This document shows positions 33,409-42,026 of a stretch of 64,000 nucleotides of DNA, piece after piece. The stretch is from Acidipila sp. EB88 (GTDB lineage Bacteria > Acidobacteriota > Terriglobia > Terriglobales > Acidobacteriaceae), in assembly GCF_003858395.1 (NCBI RefSeq), contig NZ_QWEV01000005.1:3596001-3660000 (forward strand), given 5' to 3'. Every line of letters begins with the position of its first letter. Within the stretch, counting starts at the first letter, position 1. The translations under genes and the position numbers were made by a program. The notes beneath the pieces are model-generated. The model searched no databases. It saw only the letters and a list, made by a program, of their open reading frames with translations, and was not told where the DNA came from.

Positions 33409-34722
33409 GTGCCGCAGGTCCACTTCGCTATTCCGCTGCTTCTGGGTCCCTGGCACCGTGCGCTCACACTGCCTGGCCTGTTTCGCCTGCTGGTTCTCGG
33501 GCTGCCGTGGCTGGTTTCCTGTGCGTGGCTGCTGCGGACGCTTGAGGCCTTGGCGTATTCGCACCGCATACCTGATCTGGTGCGGCTCCCGGAGCCCGCG
33601 CCATTCGCTCCTTCCACCGAGCCACTACTCAGCGTGATTGTTCCGGCCTGCAACGAGGAAGCCGCGATCGCGGCTACGATCCACTCGCTGCTTGCGAGCC
33701 GGGGCGTGCCGTTGCAGATCATCGCGGTGAATGATCGTTCCACTGACCAAACCGGGAGCATCCTGGACTCGATCGTGGACTCGATTGCCGCTACGCGGGC
33801 GGCGCCCCGCGCGCACTCGCCCGATGCGGAGCAAAGCGCTGCAGATGTGGGGCCGCATACGTTCGAGGTGCTGCACATTTACACGCTTCCGGAAGGCTGG
33901 CTTGGCAAGCCGCACGCGCTGGCACAGGGCTTCGCGCGCGCCCGTGCACCCCTGCTGCTGTTCACCGATGCCGACATCCTCTACCGGGCTGACGCACTGT
34001 TGCGGTGTGTCGCGTTCTTTCAGCAGCAGCAACTGGATCACCTCGCGTTCGCGGCGACCCCTGTTTCCGAAACGGTGGGCGAGCGCATGGTGATCGGCGC
34101 CTTGCAGGCTATTGGCGTGTGGTCGCTGCGGCTTTGGAAGATCAGCGACCCAAGAGCCAAGGATTCCGTTGGCGTCGGTTCGTTCACGCTGGTTCGACGG
34201 GAGGCTTACCTGCAGGTGGGCGGCTGGGACCGGTTGCGTTTGGAGGTGCTGGAAGACCTGCGTTTCGGATGGGAGATCAAACGGAGGCACCATCTGCATC
34301 AGCAGTTCGCGACCGGCCGGGACCTGCTGCGATTGCGCTGGGCTGTGGGGGCGCTGGGGCTGGCGAATAACCTCACCAAGAATGGCTTCGCCTTGTTCCG
34401 CTACCGGCTTGTCCCGGCGCTCCTGGCCGTGGTTTCGCTGTGCGTGATGGTGTTTGCGCCCATTGCCGCGCTGTTCGGGCCGCCGGCGACGCGTTGGTCG
34501 TTCGCGCCGTTTGCGCTGGCGCTGCTGCTGCTGTACCGGCGCGACCTGGGCAAGACCGGCAACAGTGTCGGGTACGCTCTGCTTTTCCCATTCGGCGCGC
34601 TGGTGTTTGTCTACGCCATCCTGCGCTCCATTTGCCTGACGCTCGTGCGTGGCGGCGTGGAGTGGCGCGGCACGCTGTACCCGCTGGCGACGCTGCGCAG
34701 GGAAGCCGGGCCGCTCCGGTAA
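33409..34722 (+). CDS. Membrane glycosyltransferase family 2 (HpnB/CrtQ-like)
   Basis: A GT2 enzyme of 437 residues with one N-terminal helix (LLVLGLPWLVSCAWLL) and about three C-terminal helices (VPALLAVVSLCVMVFAPIAA onward). The GT-A domain shows LLSVIVPACNEEAAI, VNDRSTDQTG, the DXD-type FTDADI and RLEVLEDLRFGWEIKRRH as the acceptor motif. The LPEGWLGKPHALAQG segment resembles hopene-associated (HpnB) and carotenoid (CrtQ) glycosyltransferases, so a polyprenoid acceptor is plausible. GTG at 33409 with GAGGAC five bases upstream is preferred over ATG 33313. Not adjacent to the hpn cluster. Confidence 0.82.
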   Translation: MPQVHFAIPLLLGPWHRALTLPGLFRLLVLGLPWLVSCAWLLRTLEALAYSHRIPDLVRLPEPAPFAPSTEPLLSVIVPACNEEAAIAATIHSLLASRGVPLQIIAVNDRSTDQTGSILDSIVDSIAATRAAPRAHSPDAEQSAADVGPHTFEVLHIYTLPEGWLGKPHALAQGFARARAPLLLFTDADILYRADALLRCVAFFQQQQLDHLAFAATPVSETVGERMVIGALQAIGVWSLRLWKISDPRAKDSVGVGSFTLVRREAYLQVGGWDRLRLEVLEDLRFGWEIKRRHHLHQQFATGRDLLRLRWAVGALGLANNLTKNGFALFRYRLVPALLAVVSLCVMVFAPIAALFGPPATRWSFAPFALALLLLYRRDLGKTGNSVGYALLFPFGALVFVYAILRSICLTLVRGGVEWRGTLYPLATLRREAGPLR

Positions 34723-34902
34723 GCGGGTGCAAGCGCTGGACGCGCCAGTGCCGCGCCATTGCTCCCGGCTTCACGTGCCCTTAAGCTTGCCGAGTTACCG
34801 TGCATAAAGCTGTACTCGGGGATGCCGGCCGGAGCGTCTATGACTGCAAAGCAAAGCGCACCCAGCGCAGGCAGTTTGCCCCCGAGCAGATCAGGAGACC
34901 AG

Positions 34903-35649
34903 ATGAAGCGTGTGCATACACCTCAGATGGATGTGCGGTACTGGGCGGCCATCACGCTTGCCAGTGTGTTTGGAACCAACATGGGCGACCTGTATGCCCA
35001 TAAAAGCGGGCTTGGGATTGGCATGGGCCTGGTGGTGCTGGCGCTGCTGGCAGCCGCCGTGTTCCTGCTTGAGCGCTTCGACGATCATCGGCGTGAGATT
35101 TACTACTGGTTGGTGATCCTGCTGATTCGGACCGGGGCCACCAATATTGCTGACTACTCTGCCTATCGCCTGCGCGTGCCCGGCCTGCCGCTTACGCTGG
35201 GGACGGCAGCGCTGATCGGGCTCTTCGGCTGGATGAGTTCACGTCGTGCGCGCGGCCCGGAACACACCCCCGGCCTGCCGGGAACCAACGCGGCGTACTG
35301 GCTCGCCATGCTGAGTGCCGGGATCTTTGGCACGGTGCTTGGCGACATTTGCGAGCATGCGTTTGGAGAGGGCTTTGCCGCGCTCGCCCTCGGGGCGATC
35401 CTGCTGCTGGCGCTGCTGGCGGGGTACCGCCGGGCTGCGCAGTGGGCAGTGGGGTACTGGAGCATCATTGCGGTGGCTCGCACCACCGGTACCGCGATAG
35501 GCGACTGGGTTGCCGAAAACAAGATCATCCCAATCGGGCTTCCGCTTGCGACCCTGTTGAGCGCGACCGCGTTTGTGCTTGTGCTGCTTGCCTGGGGCCG
35601 GGGCGACAAAGGAGCTGGTCGGCTCGAAGCGGACGGGAACAGAGCGTAG
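34903..35649 (+). CDS. Four-repeat integral membrane protein (COG4705-like)
   Basis: A 248-residue membrane protein with about eight helices. It contains four related units, each starting with YW and ending in a Gly/Ala-Asp pair: YWAAITLASVFGTNMGD, YWLVILLIRTGATNIAD, YWLAMLSAGIFGTVLGD and YWSIIAVARTTGTAIGD. Units 1 and 3 match each other best, as do 2 and 4, so an ancient two-unit module was duplicated. The pattern resembles the uncharacterised COG4705 membrane proteins. Start at 34903 with AGGAGA five bases upstream. Function unknown; the repeated Thr/Asp residues in helices could bind ions. Confidence 0.82.
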   Translation: MKRVHTPQMDVRYWAAITLASVFGTNMGDLYAHKSGLGIGMGLVVLALLAAAVFLLERFDDHRREIYYWLVILLIRTGATNIADYSAYRLRVPGLPLTLGTAALIGLFGWMSSRRARGPEHTPGLPGTNAAYWLAMLSAGIFGTVLGDICEHAFGEGFAALALGAILLLALLAGYRRAAQWAVGYWSIIAVARTTGTAIGDWVAENKIIPIGLPLATLLSATAFVLVLLAWGRGDKGAGRLEADGNRA

Positions 35650-35700
35650 CGGGATGAAGAACGACCCCGCGCGCAGCGCCACCCGACTGGCGCGAACGCG

Positions 35701-36210
35701 CTAATGCTCGGGATAACCCGCGAAGACGCTGGTGTTCTTGTGCTTGCGCGCGCTCAGGGCAGGGTCTCGAAACGCGGTGGCGCCGCTGCCCGCCGCGAAG
35801 CCGCTGATCAGCTCGGGGTTGGGGCGGAACTTTTCCGGACCATCATGCAATTGCCGGGCGTGACTCAACAGCATAATGGACTCGCCTCTCAGCGCGTGCA
35901 CCGTGCCGCGTACGTGTACATCCTGCTCCTTGAGTCCGTCGATGGGGCCAACGTCGTTGCGGTCTGCTGCCATGCTGACTACCGTGAAGCGGCAGCCTTC
36001 CATGGATGTTCCAGGGCGGCACACGTCGAGGTAGCGCGTGCCGTCCTCGGCTGTGACCACGTCATACACGTGCGCTGCAAGGCAGATCTCCTTGCCTGCC
36101 ATCGCAGCGGCATCCTCCGGCGCATAACAGCGCCGCGTTCCTGCGAGGCAGGCCGTGGCCGCCAGCGCTGGACCGATCGCAAACAAGGCAAAGAGCCGCA
36201 AAGGGGACAT
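35701..36210 (-). CDS. Secreted protein of unknown function
   Basis: A 169-residue precursor with a signal peptide (residues 1-22, ending CLAGT). The mature part is beta-rich, with EICLAAHVYDVVTAEDGTRY, four cysteines likely to form disulfides, and VHVRGTVHALRGESIMLL, a pattern reminiscent of an OB fold. The last 40 residues are polar and unstructured (GSGATAFRDPALS). GGTGTC precedes the ATG. I do not recognise the family. It may be periplasmic. Read away from ispG, with nearly 300 bases between. Confidence 0.75.
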   Translation of the reverse strand: MSPLRLFALFAIGPALAATACLAGTRRCYAPEDAAAMAGKEICLAAHVYDVVTAEDGTRYLDVCRPGTSMEGCRFTVVSMAADRNDVGPIDGLKEQDVHVRGTVHALRGESIMLLSHARQLHDGPEKFRPNPELISGFAAGSGATAFRDPALSARKHKNTSVFAGYPEH

Positions 36211-36507
36211 AGAGACACCACAAAGTCAGGATGAGGTGCCAACAGCCTAGCCTGCGGGTCAGCGGCACGCCAGAGTACGGGCGTCATGGTGCTTTGGGGG
36301 GATCTGCTGCGTGGTGCTAGGGGATGCGTGTGGCGGCCCGGTGTGACCGAGCGACCGCATAGGAGTGATCGCGTCGGCCCCAAGACTGGGATAACTGCCG
36401 CAACATCGGCAGTCTTGAGGCTGCCATCGTCCGAACAGGTAGAGGCGCGGCCCAGACCCGCGGGGCTTCAGCGCTGCCGCAAAGCAGGGAAGCCCCGTAC
36501 CGCCCGG
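36211..36507. other. Intergenic region with stem-loops downstream of ispG
   Basis: A 297-base gap without a gene. It holds two competing pairings around 36381-36417 (CAAGACT with AGTCTTG, and ACTGCCG with CGGCAGT, sharing the AGT bases) and a stronger stem at 36461-36497 described separately. The promoter of the secreted protein 35701-36210 must lie at the left end, but no clear -10 was found. Confidence 0.4.
36461..36497 (-). terminator. Stem-loop after ispG
   Basis: CGGGGCTTC (36461-36469) pairs with GAAGCCCCG (36489-36497), and an inner CTGC/GCAG pairing extends the stem. It starts 11 bases past the ispG stop on the transcribed strand. No T tract follows, so termination is only inferred. 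Confidence 0.5.
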
Positions 36508-37761
36508 TTAGTGCACTTCCACCAGCTGCGAACTTTCGGCTGCTGCTGCGCCATAGTGCGTCCGCACATACTCGTCGAGGATGCGCTGGAAGTCGGTCAC
36601 GATGGTGTCGCCGCGCAGCGTGGTCACGAGCTTGCCGTCGACATACACGGGGGCCTTCGGCTCCTCAAATGTGCCGGGCAGCGAGATGCCGATGTTGGCG
36701 TGTTTGGACTCGCCGGGACCGTTGACGATGCAGCCCATGACCGCTAGCTTCATCTCTTCGACGCCCGGGTACTGCTCGCGCCAGGCCGGCATGGAGACGC
36801 GCAGGTAGTCCTGGATCTGCTCGGCAAGCTGCTGGAAGAAGGTGCTGGTGGTGCGGCCACACCCCGGGCATGCCGTGACCTGCGGGGTAAACGAACGGAT
36901 CGAAAGCGATTGCAGGATCTGCTGCGCGCACAGCACTTCTTCACTGCGGTCGCCACCCGGCTTGGGCGTGAGCGAGACCCGAATGGTGTCGCCGATGCCG
37001 GCAAGCAGCAAGGGTGCGAGGCCGGCAGCCGAAGCAACGATACCCTTGACACCCATGCCAGCCTCGGTGAGCCCCAGGTGCAGCGGGTAGTCGCAGCGCG
37101 CGGCAAGCATCGTGTAGACGTCGATCAGGTCGCGTACGCCGGAGACCTTGGCGCTCAGGATGATCTGGTCATGGCGCAGGCCGTAACGCTCGGCGGCCTC
37201 GGCGGAGGAAAGGGCCGAGACAAGCATGGCCTCGATCATGACGTCGCGGGCGGGCAGCGGCTGCGGGAGGCGGCTGTTCTGATCCATCATCGTGGTCAGC
37301 AGGGCCTGGTCGAGCGAACCCCAGTTGACACCGATACGCACCGGCTTCTGGTTGCGCACCGCGCACTCGATCATGGTGCGGAAGTTGTCGTCGTTCTTGC
37401 GACCGATCGAGACATTGCCGGGATTGATGCGGTATTTCGCGAGCGCCTGGGCGCATGCCGGGTATTTGTTCAGCAGCAGGTGCCCGTTGTAGTGAAAGTC
37501 GCCTACGATCGGGGTCTGCAACCCGAGCTTGTCGAGCCCTTCCACGATGTAGGGAACGGCCTGCGCTGCTTCGTCATTGTTGACGGTGACGCGCACAATC
37601 TCGGAGCCGGCAGCCGCCAGGGAGGCGATCTGGTCGATGCTGCCCTGCACATCGGCAGTGTCCGTATTGGTCATGGACTGCACCACGACCGGAACGTCGG
37701 AACCCATGCGCACGTTGCCGATGGTCGCGGTCACTGTTTTTCTGCGGTAGATCTCAGGCAT
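36508..37761 (-). CDS. ispG: 4-hydroxy-3-methylbut-2-enyl-diphosphate synthase IspG
   Basis: Penultimate MEP-pathway enzyme (MEcPP to HMBPP) of 417 residues with a [4Fe-4S] cluster. The TIM-barrel half opens with [14 protein letters not shown] and includes [10 protein letters not shown]. The C-terminal half carries the cluster ligands in ACPGCGRT and [11 protein letters not shown]. The length fits the direct TIM-barrel plus cluster-domain form. A TAAAAT -10 box (37776-37781) with upstream TG and a GAGG Shine-Dalgarno sequence precede the ATG. With ispH in the same window, both iron-sulfur steps are present. Confidence 0.96.
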   Translation of the reverse strand: MPEIYRRKTVTATIGNVRMGSDVPVVVQSMTNTDTADVQGSIDQIASLAAAGSEIVRVTVNNDEAAQAVPYIVEGLDKLGLQTPIVGDFHYNGHLLLNKYPACAQALAKYRINPGNVSIGRKNDDNFRTMIECAVRNQKPVRIGVNWGSLDQALLTTMMDQNSRLPQPLPARDVMIEAMLVSALSSAEAAERYGLRHDQIILSAKVSGVRDLIDVYTMLAARCDYPLHLGLTEAGMGVKGIVASAAGLAPLLLAGIGDTIRVSLTPKPGGDRSEEVLCAQQILQSLSIRSFTPQVTACPGCGRTTSTFFQQLAEQIQDYLRVSMPAWREQYPGVEEMKLAVMGCIVNGPGESKHANIGISLPGTFEEPKAPVYVDGKLVTTLRGDTIVTDFQRILDEYVRTHYGAAAAESSQLVEVH

Positions 37762-37844
37762 AGGACCTCACCCGGATTTTACAGGAGACAGGGGTGGCGG
37801 GAGTGTGAAACGACGTGCGCGCAGGCAGGAGTCAGCCTGCGGAA

Positions 37845-38399
37845 CTACTGCTCGGGTGTGGGAGCCTTGCCGTTCTTGCCCGCCTCATCCTTGTGCGCTG
37901 CGAAGTAGGTTTCTTCCTCGGCCAGGGTCTTTTGCGCCTGCTCTGCCATGGACTGCGCCGCCAGCAGGGCAGTCGTGCGGGCAAAGTCGTAGGTGTGGTC
38001 AGGAGGCGGTGCCTTCAGCACCGCCTCCCACTTGCCGCTGCTGTCGACCAGCGGGCGCAGCGCCTTGCGAATATCTGCCCTGTCGCCATGGTAAGTCTCT
38101 ACATTTTCGGAGAGTTCGTCAGTGAGCCGGGTGAACTCTTCAAAGCGGGCCCGCAACTCGGCAGGCCTGCTGTTCTCAGTACTGCTCGGAGTTAACTCCT
38201 TGATTGCCGAAGCCCGTTCATTCACAAACTTCAAGTAAAGCTTTATGCGATCTACCGGGCGGTCGCCCAGCTCACGGACCTGGTCCACTTGTCCGCTGGA
38301 AAGGGGATCATGTGCCCGCTGAAGGGCGAACGCCGGAGTCAGCATGCTGCCGAGCATGCTTGCCATCACCAGCGTCGTCCTTGCCTTGCGGTCGTTCAT
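37845..38399 (-). CDS. Secreted helical protein of unknown function
   Basis: A 184-residue precursor with signal peptide (MNDRKARTTLVMASMLGSML, cut near PAFA). The mature chain is charged and predicted helical: KLYLKFVNERASAIKEL, ELRARFEEFTRLTDELSENV and a Gln/Glu-rich end. GAGGAA precedes the ATG. It lies between ispG and a Gfo/Idh/MocA oxidoreductase on the same strand but with separate spacing. I recognise no motif; a periplasmic helical-bundle protein is the most that can be said. Confidence 0.75.
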   Translation of the reverse strand: MNDRKARTTLVMASMLGSMLTPAFALQRAHDPLSSGQVDQVRELGDRPVDRIKLYLKFVNERASAIKELTPSSTENSRPAELRARFEEFTRLTDELSENVETYHGDRADIRKALRPLVDSSGKWEAVLKAPPPDHTYDFARTTALLAAQSMAEQAQKTLAEEETYFAAHKDEAGKNGKAPTPEQ

Positions 38400-38446
38400 C
38401 TATTCCTCGGAGCGGGCGTTCAGATCGCCTGCCGCGAATCGACAGC

Positions 38447-39532
38447 CTAGAGCGTGGCTGCTGCGCTGAGATCGACCGGCACCCTGCAACCGGTGCGGCT
38501 GCTTTCGCGCGCGAGCTCGATGATGCGCGCCACAGACCAGGCGGCGCCGACGCCAACTTCAAGCGGAGCCGTTCCGCAGATAGCGTTGCGCACATTCTCG
38601 TAGTACTTGCGGTAGTCGCCGGGCAGAGTGCGGATCACTTCCGGACTGCTGTCAGGCAGCGTGAGTGTGCCCCATGCGCTGGCGGCCTCGGTTCCGAAGG
38701 CATGGTCTGCGAACCGGGCGCCTTCACGCAACGCGTCTTCCTGCGGGTCGAGTCCCCATTTCTCGTAGGTCGCCCGGGTTCCGTGCAGTGTGAATCGTGC
38801 GCCCGGGCTGGCGGCCACCATAGTGGAGCGCAGCCAGACGCGCAGCGCCCGCAGCTCCTTACGGGGCGAGTCTTCGTAAGTAAGCTGGATGTCGTGAGAG
38901 TCGTCGACCTCGACATTAGGGCGGCTGATGCGGACGTCCGCCCACAGGCTGGTAGGCGCCCCGAACAGGCATAACGCCTGATCGATCAGGTGGGGGCCAA
39001 GATCAAACAGGATGCCTCCACCGGCGGCTTCTGTTTCGCGCCAGGCTCCGGGTTTTGGCTCCAGCCGGAACCGGTCGAAATGAGACTCGAAGAGCACCGG
39101 GTCGCCGATACGCCCGCTGTCGAGAAGCTCACGCAACGTCTGGAAGTCGCCGTCCCAGCGGCGGTTCTGGTAGGCCGACAGCACGACTTTCGCGTCGCGC
39201 GCAACCTGTCCCAGAGCGGCAGTGTCGGCGCTGCTCAGGGCCAGCGGCTTGTCCACAACAACGTGCCTGCCAGCGCGCATGCACTGCTCCGCGATGCGGC
39301 AGTGCGTGTCATTGGGAGTCGCCACAACGCAGAGCCGGATGGATGGATCTTGCAGCATTTCTTCGACAGAGGACACGATGCGCGCGCCGGGATACCTGGC
39401 GGCGGCGGTCTTGCCGGACCGTTCCACGATGGCTGCGACTTCCATTCCGGGTGTCTCATTGATCACGGCAGCGTGGAACACCTGCCCGGCCAGTCCAAAA
39501 CCAACAACGCCTGCCTTGATTGTCTCGCTCAT
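38447..39532 (-). CDS. Gfo/Idh/MocA-family NAD(P)-dependent oxidoreductase
   Basis: Sugar-type dehydrogenase of 361 residues. The Rossmann motif GVVGFGLAGQVFHA is at the N-terminus, the family signature VVVDKPLALSSADT (EKP-like, here DKP) near residue 100, and the C-terminal catalytic segment GGGILFDLGPHLIDQAL provides the Asp/His pair. VLSAYQNRRWDGDFQTL is typical of the YdgJ-like branch. Start at the second of two tandem ATGs (39532), with GGAAG four bases before; 39535 is the alternative. Substrate not predictable. Confidence 0.92.
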   Translation of the reverse strand: MSETIKAGVVGFGLAGQVFHAAVINETPGMEVAAIVERSGKTAAARYPGARIVSSVEEMLQDPSIRLCVVATPNDTHCRIAEQCMRAGRHVVVDKPLALSSADTAALGQVARDAKVVLSAYQNRRWDGDFQTLRELLDSGRIGDPVLFESHFDRFRLEPKPGAWRETEAAGGGILFDLGPHLIDQALCLFGAPTSLWADVRISRPNVEVDDSHDIQLTYEDSPRKELRALRVWLRSTMVAASPGARFTLHGTRATYEKWGLDPQEDALREGARFADHAFGTEAASAWGTLTLPDSSPEVIRTLPGDYRKYYENVRNAICGTAPLEVGVGAAWSVARIIELARESSRTGCRVPVDLSAAATL

Positions 39533-39597
39533 CATTCTTCCCAAGCCCTATTGAGGTCGAACCCATTCCAGCGCTAACGTGATTCGCGCGTCAAGAA

Positions 39598-39641
39598 AAA
39601 GAAAGGGCGGCCCATAGGGTCGCCCTTTCTTTGCACCGATA
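39598..39641 (-). terminator. Rho-independent terminator of dps
   Basis: A 12-bp perfect stem (39598-39609 with 39621-39632) is extended inward by a G-T wobble and three G-C pairs to an ATA loop. On the minus strand it is followed by a T-rich run, shortly after the dps stop, so it fits a dps terminator. Confidence 0.85.
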
Positions 39642-39645
39642 AACC

Positions 39646-40218
39646 TTACTGCACGTCGCCAGCCTCGAGGTGCGACTCGAGGAAGTAAAGCTGCTCTTCG
39701 GCCTCGACCACGAGCTGCTTGAAGAAGTCGGAGCTGGGCTCATCGCCGATCTCGTCGATCTTGTCGGAAGCTTCACGAAGCTCCTGGCAGTAGCAACCCA
39801 GGGCATTGGCAAGTGCGTTGACGTGATCCATGCCGCTGGTCAGGGTAGTGTCGTACTCCGGGATTGGCGAAGAGTTCGCCGACTGACGGACCGTGCCATT
39901 TGCCACGCCACCCAGCTGGGTGAGGCGCTCGGCGATCTGATCGATTTGCGGGAAGATGGCGTCCGCAACGCTGTCGAATACCAGGTGAAGCTGGTAGAAG
40001 TTCACACCCTTGACGTTCCAGTGGGCGAACTTGGCCTGCGAGTACATGTCAAGGGATGCCGCGAGGCGCTCCTGCATGACGGCAACCGTCTTGGTCTTCT
40101 GCTCATCCGTGAGCGCAACGCGATTGTGGTACATCTTGCTGTTGATCTTGGTGGCCGGGCCGGGTACGCCTGCACCCTGCTTCTTTGCCGGCATTTCCTT
40201 TATGCTGTTCGACGCCAT
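39646..40218 (-). CDS. dps: DNA-protecting ferritin-like protein Dps
   Basis: Ferritin-fold dodecamer subunit of 190 residues that oxidises and stores iron and shields DNA in stationary phase. Ferroxidase residues appear in KFAHWNVKGVNFYQLHLVFD and IDQIAERL. The N-terminal 30 residues are Lys-rich (IKEMPAKKQGAGVPGP) and may bind DNA. The C-terminal helix ends EEQLYFLESHLE. The ATG at 40218 has GAGGAGAG upstream; the longer open frame beyond it lacks Dps features. Own terminator downstream. Confidence 0.95.
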   Translation of the reverse strand: MASNSIKEMPAKKQGAGVPGPATKINSKMYHNRVALTDEQKTKTVAVMQERLAASLDMYSQAKFAHWNVKGVNFYQLHLVFDSVADAIFPQIDQIAERLTQLGGVANGTVRQSANSSPIPEYDTTLTSGMDHVNALANALGCYCQELREASDKIDEIGDEPSSDFFKQLVVEAEEQLYFLESHLEAGDVQ

Positions 40219-40424
40219 GTGTCTCTCCTCATGTACAACGGTTGATCCTGAATACCGAACGCTTTGCGAGATCCATCCCGGTTGTTCCGCGGGGGCCATC
40301 TCGTCATTGCGCAACAAGCAGTAGGATGCGCAATGCTGCGCGGGGTTACCCCGCACTCCACAGCCTTTCTTGAGCGGTCTCGGCAGCTTGCCAGTGGTCT
40401 GCCGCAGACGGGTACAATCGACCC
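40219..40424. other. Divergent gap dps / secreted protein
   Basis: This 206-base gap carries the SD of dps at its left edge and, at its right end, a TACAAT -10 box (40413-40418) six bases before the ATG of the next gene, with TTGCCA 19 bases upstream as a possible -35. No iron or peroxide operator was recognised near dps. Confidence 0.45.
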
Positions 40425-40958
40425 ATGAACTGGCACCTGTACAACCGCGAACCGAGCCGCGCATCGCACCGGACGTCACTGCTCCTGCTAGCTGGCCTTG
40501 CGTGCGGCTGTTTCTTTGTATCGTCTGCCCTGCACGCGCAGGACCAGAAGCGCGGGCGCAAATACAAGGAGCCGCCCCCGGTCGCACACATCGCTATCAG
40601 CGTGGTGCGCGCCTCCAATGGCAAGCCCGTTGAGAATGCAGCCGTGATCTTCCATACCTTCCACGAAGGCAAGGACCAGGGCAACATGGAAGTCAAGACG
40701 AACGAGGATGGCAAGGCCGTTCTGGACGTCATCCCGATCGGCGACGAGGTGCAGGTGCAGGTGTTCAAGGCCGGCTACCAGACCTACGGCGAGAGCTTCA
40801 CCAACGACCTGGCAGCGCGCGATCTCGAGATCAAGGTGAAGCCGCCCACAGGGCAGTACTCCATCTACCAGAAGGGGCCGCTCGAAGGCAACGCGCAGCA
40901 GTCGGTGACGCCGCAGCCTACGCAAAGCAGCGCCAAGACGACCAAAACACCGAACTAG
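40425..40958 (+). CDS. Secreted CarboxypepD_reg-like domain protein
   Basis: A 177-residue exported protein with one beta-sandwich domain of the carboxypeptidase-regulatory type. The signal peptide is LLLLAGLACGCFFVSSALHA (cut near residue 39). The domain reads IAISVVRASNGKPVENAAVI, then MEVKTNEDGKAVLDVIPIGD and VQVFKAGYQTYGE, the usual order for this fold. A Gln/Thr/Ser-rich tail follows. Such domains are abundant in Acidobacteriota envelopes. The ATG has no SD and lies six bases after a -10 box, so the mRNA may be leaderless. Confidence 0.82.
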   Translation: MNWHLYNREPSRASHRTSLLLLAGLACGCFFVSSALHAQDQKRGRKYKEPPPVAHIAISVVRASNGKPVENAAVIFHTFHEGKDQGNMEVKTNEDGKAVLDVIPIGDEVQVQVFKAGYQTYGESFTNDLAARDLEIKVKPPTGQYSIYQKGPLEGNAQQSVTPQPTQSSAKTTKTPN

Positions 40959-40982
40959 TGGGAACGGAACAAACGGGTGGAT

Positions 40983-41699
40983 CTAGTCGCGGTCTGCGGC
41001 GACCTCGGTGATCAGCACCTGGTGTTCGCAGACCGTCAGTGGCCGCGGGATGATCACAGGGCTGCTCGGGATGCCGGGTGCGCTGATGGCGATCCGGCTG
41101 GCCATCGTGCAGGATGGACCGCTGGTCCATCCAAGCTGAAAGCTGGCTGCTCCATTGGGCACGAGCAACACGTAGGGAGAAGGCGCGGCTTCCACCTCGC
41201 CGGAGACCAGGCTGGCCGATGTTGCCGCGCCCTGGGGAGCCGTGCTGAGTGACGCAGCCAGCACGCCCTCGGACACTCTCCGGATCTCGATGGAACCAAG
41301 GACCGAGCTATCGGCGGCGAGCAGCGCAATGGCCGGAAATCCACGCAGGCGACACGCATCTCCGGCGTTTTGCAGGGTCAACTGGAGCCGGTGCCTGCTG
41401 CCATTTGCCTCGGCTCGCGTTTCGAAGAGGTTAAGCTGCGTGGCCGCGCATGGCGGCACGTCATCTACATCGAGCAGTGGCTGCCGGGCTACCAGCTTCG
41501 GGGCCGACGCCGGCATCGTGAACGGTGCATTTGGATTCGCCACGTTGCGCCGTTGGTGCGAGTCTGCTTCTCCCTGTTGCGACGGGGCGATGCGATATGC
41601 CGTGGGCGAAAGTTGCGCGTCATTGCAGCCTGCCAGCAGGAGCATGGCGAAGCCGGTGATGGCCAGGAGTCGTGGTCGCAGGGCTTCTCGCCGGGACAT
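40983..41699 (-). CDS. DUF4232-like lipoprotein
   Basis: Predicted lipoprotein of 238 residues. The signal ITGFAMLLLAGC ends in a lipobox, so the mature protein starts at Cys25 of the chosen start; a start 24 bases upstream (41723) is also possible. The mature part has the DUF4232 pattern: CAATQLNLFETRAEANGSRH, LTLQNAGDACRLRGFPAIAL and later Cys residues (PSCTMASRI, LTVCEHQVL). The domain is beta-rich, and its role is unknown. It converges on the previous gene with a 24-base gap. Confidence 0.75.
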   Translation of the reverse strand: MSRREALRPRLLAITGFAMLLLAGCNDAQLSPTAYRIAPSQQGEADSHQRRNVANPNAPFTMPASAPKLVARQPLLDVDDVPPCAATQLNLFETRAEANGSRHRLQLTLQNAGDACRLRGFPAIALLAADSSVLGSIEIRRVSEGVLAASLSTAPQGAATSASLVSGEVEAAPSPYVLLVPNGAASFQLGWTSGPSCTMASRIAISAPGIPSSPVIIPRPLTVCEHQVLITEVAADRD

Positions 41700-41905
41700 A
41701 GATGGGCCGCCGGGAGCGCTCATCTCGCCCTGCGGAGGCTCGACCGACGCCGGGCCGGTGCGTGCAGTGGCGCTGTAAACCACCCTGGCCGGGAAGGGAA
41801 GGACGCCAGGCGAGACATAGCGGACGGTGCGAAAAGATCAAACTGCATGCATTCTCCTCCCGTCGTGGTCAGGGCGTAAGTTCCCGGGGATAGCAGGTAA
41901 GAAGC

Positions 41906-41949
41906 ACTAAGTGACAACTTAGTTGCTCGAGGGACTTACTTAAGCAACT
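41906..41949. promoter_or_regulatory. Two overlapping dyads, operator candidate
   Basis: ACTAAGT-gaca-ACTTAGT (41906-41923) is a perfect 7-bp palindrome. AGTTGCT (41921-41927) also pairs with AGCAACT (41943-41949). Both lie between the divergent lipoprotein and SDR genes, in sequence more AT-rich than the surroundings. The form is like a MarR- or PadR-type operator, but no such regulator is nearby. Confidence 0.5.
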
Positions 41950-42026
41950 TTGAGCGAGCCGGTTCAAGCCGGGGTATGCCGAGGGCGCCCATCGGACTCT
42001 CCGCAACGGCGCTGTAAGATTCAGAG

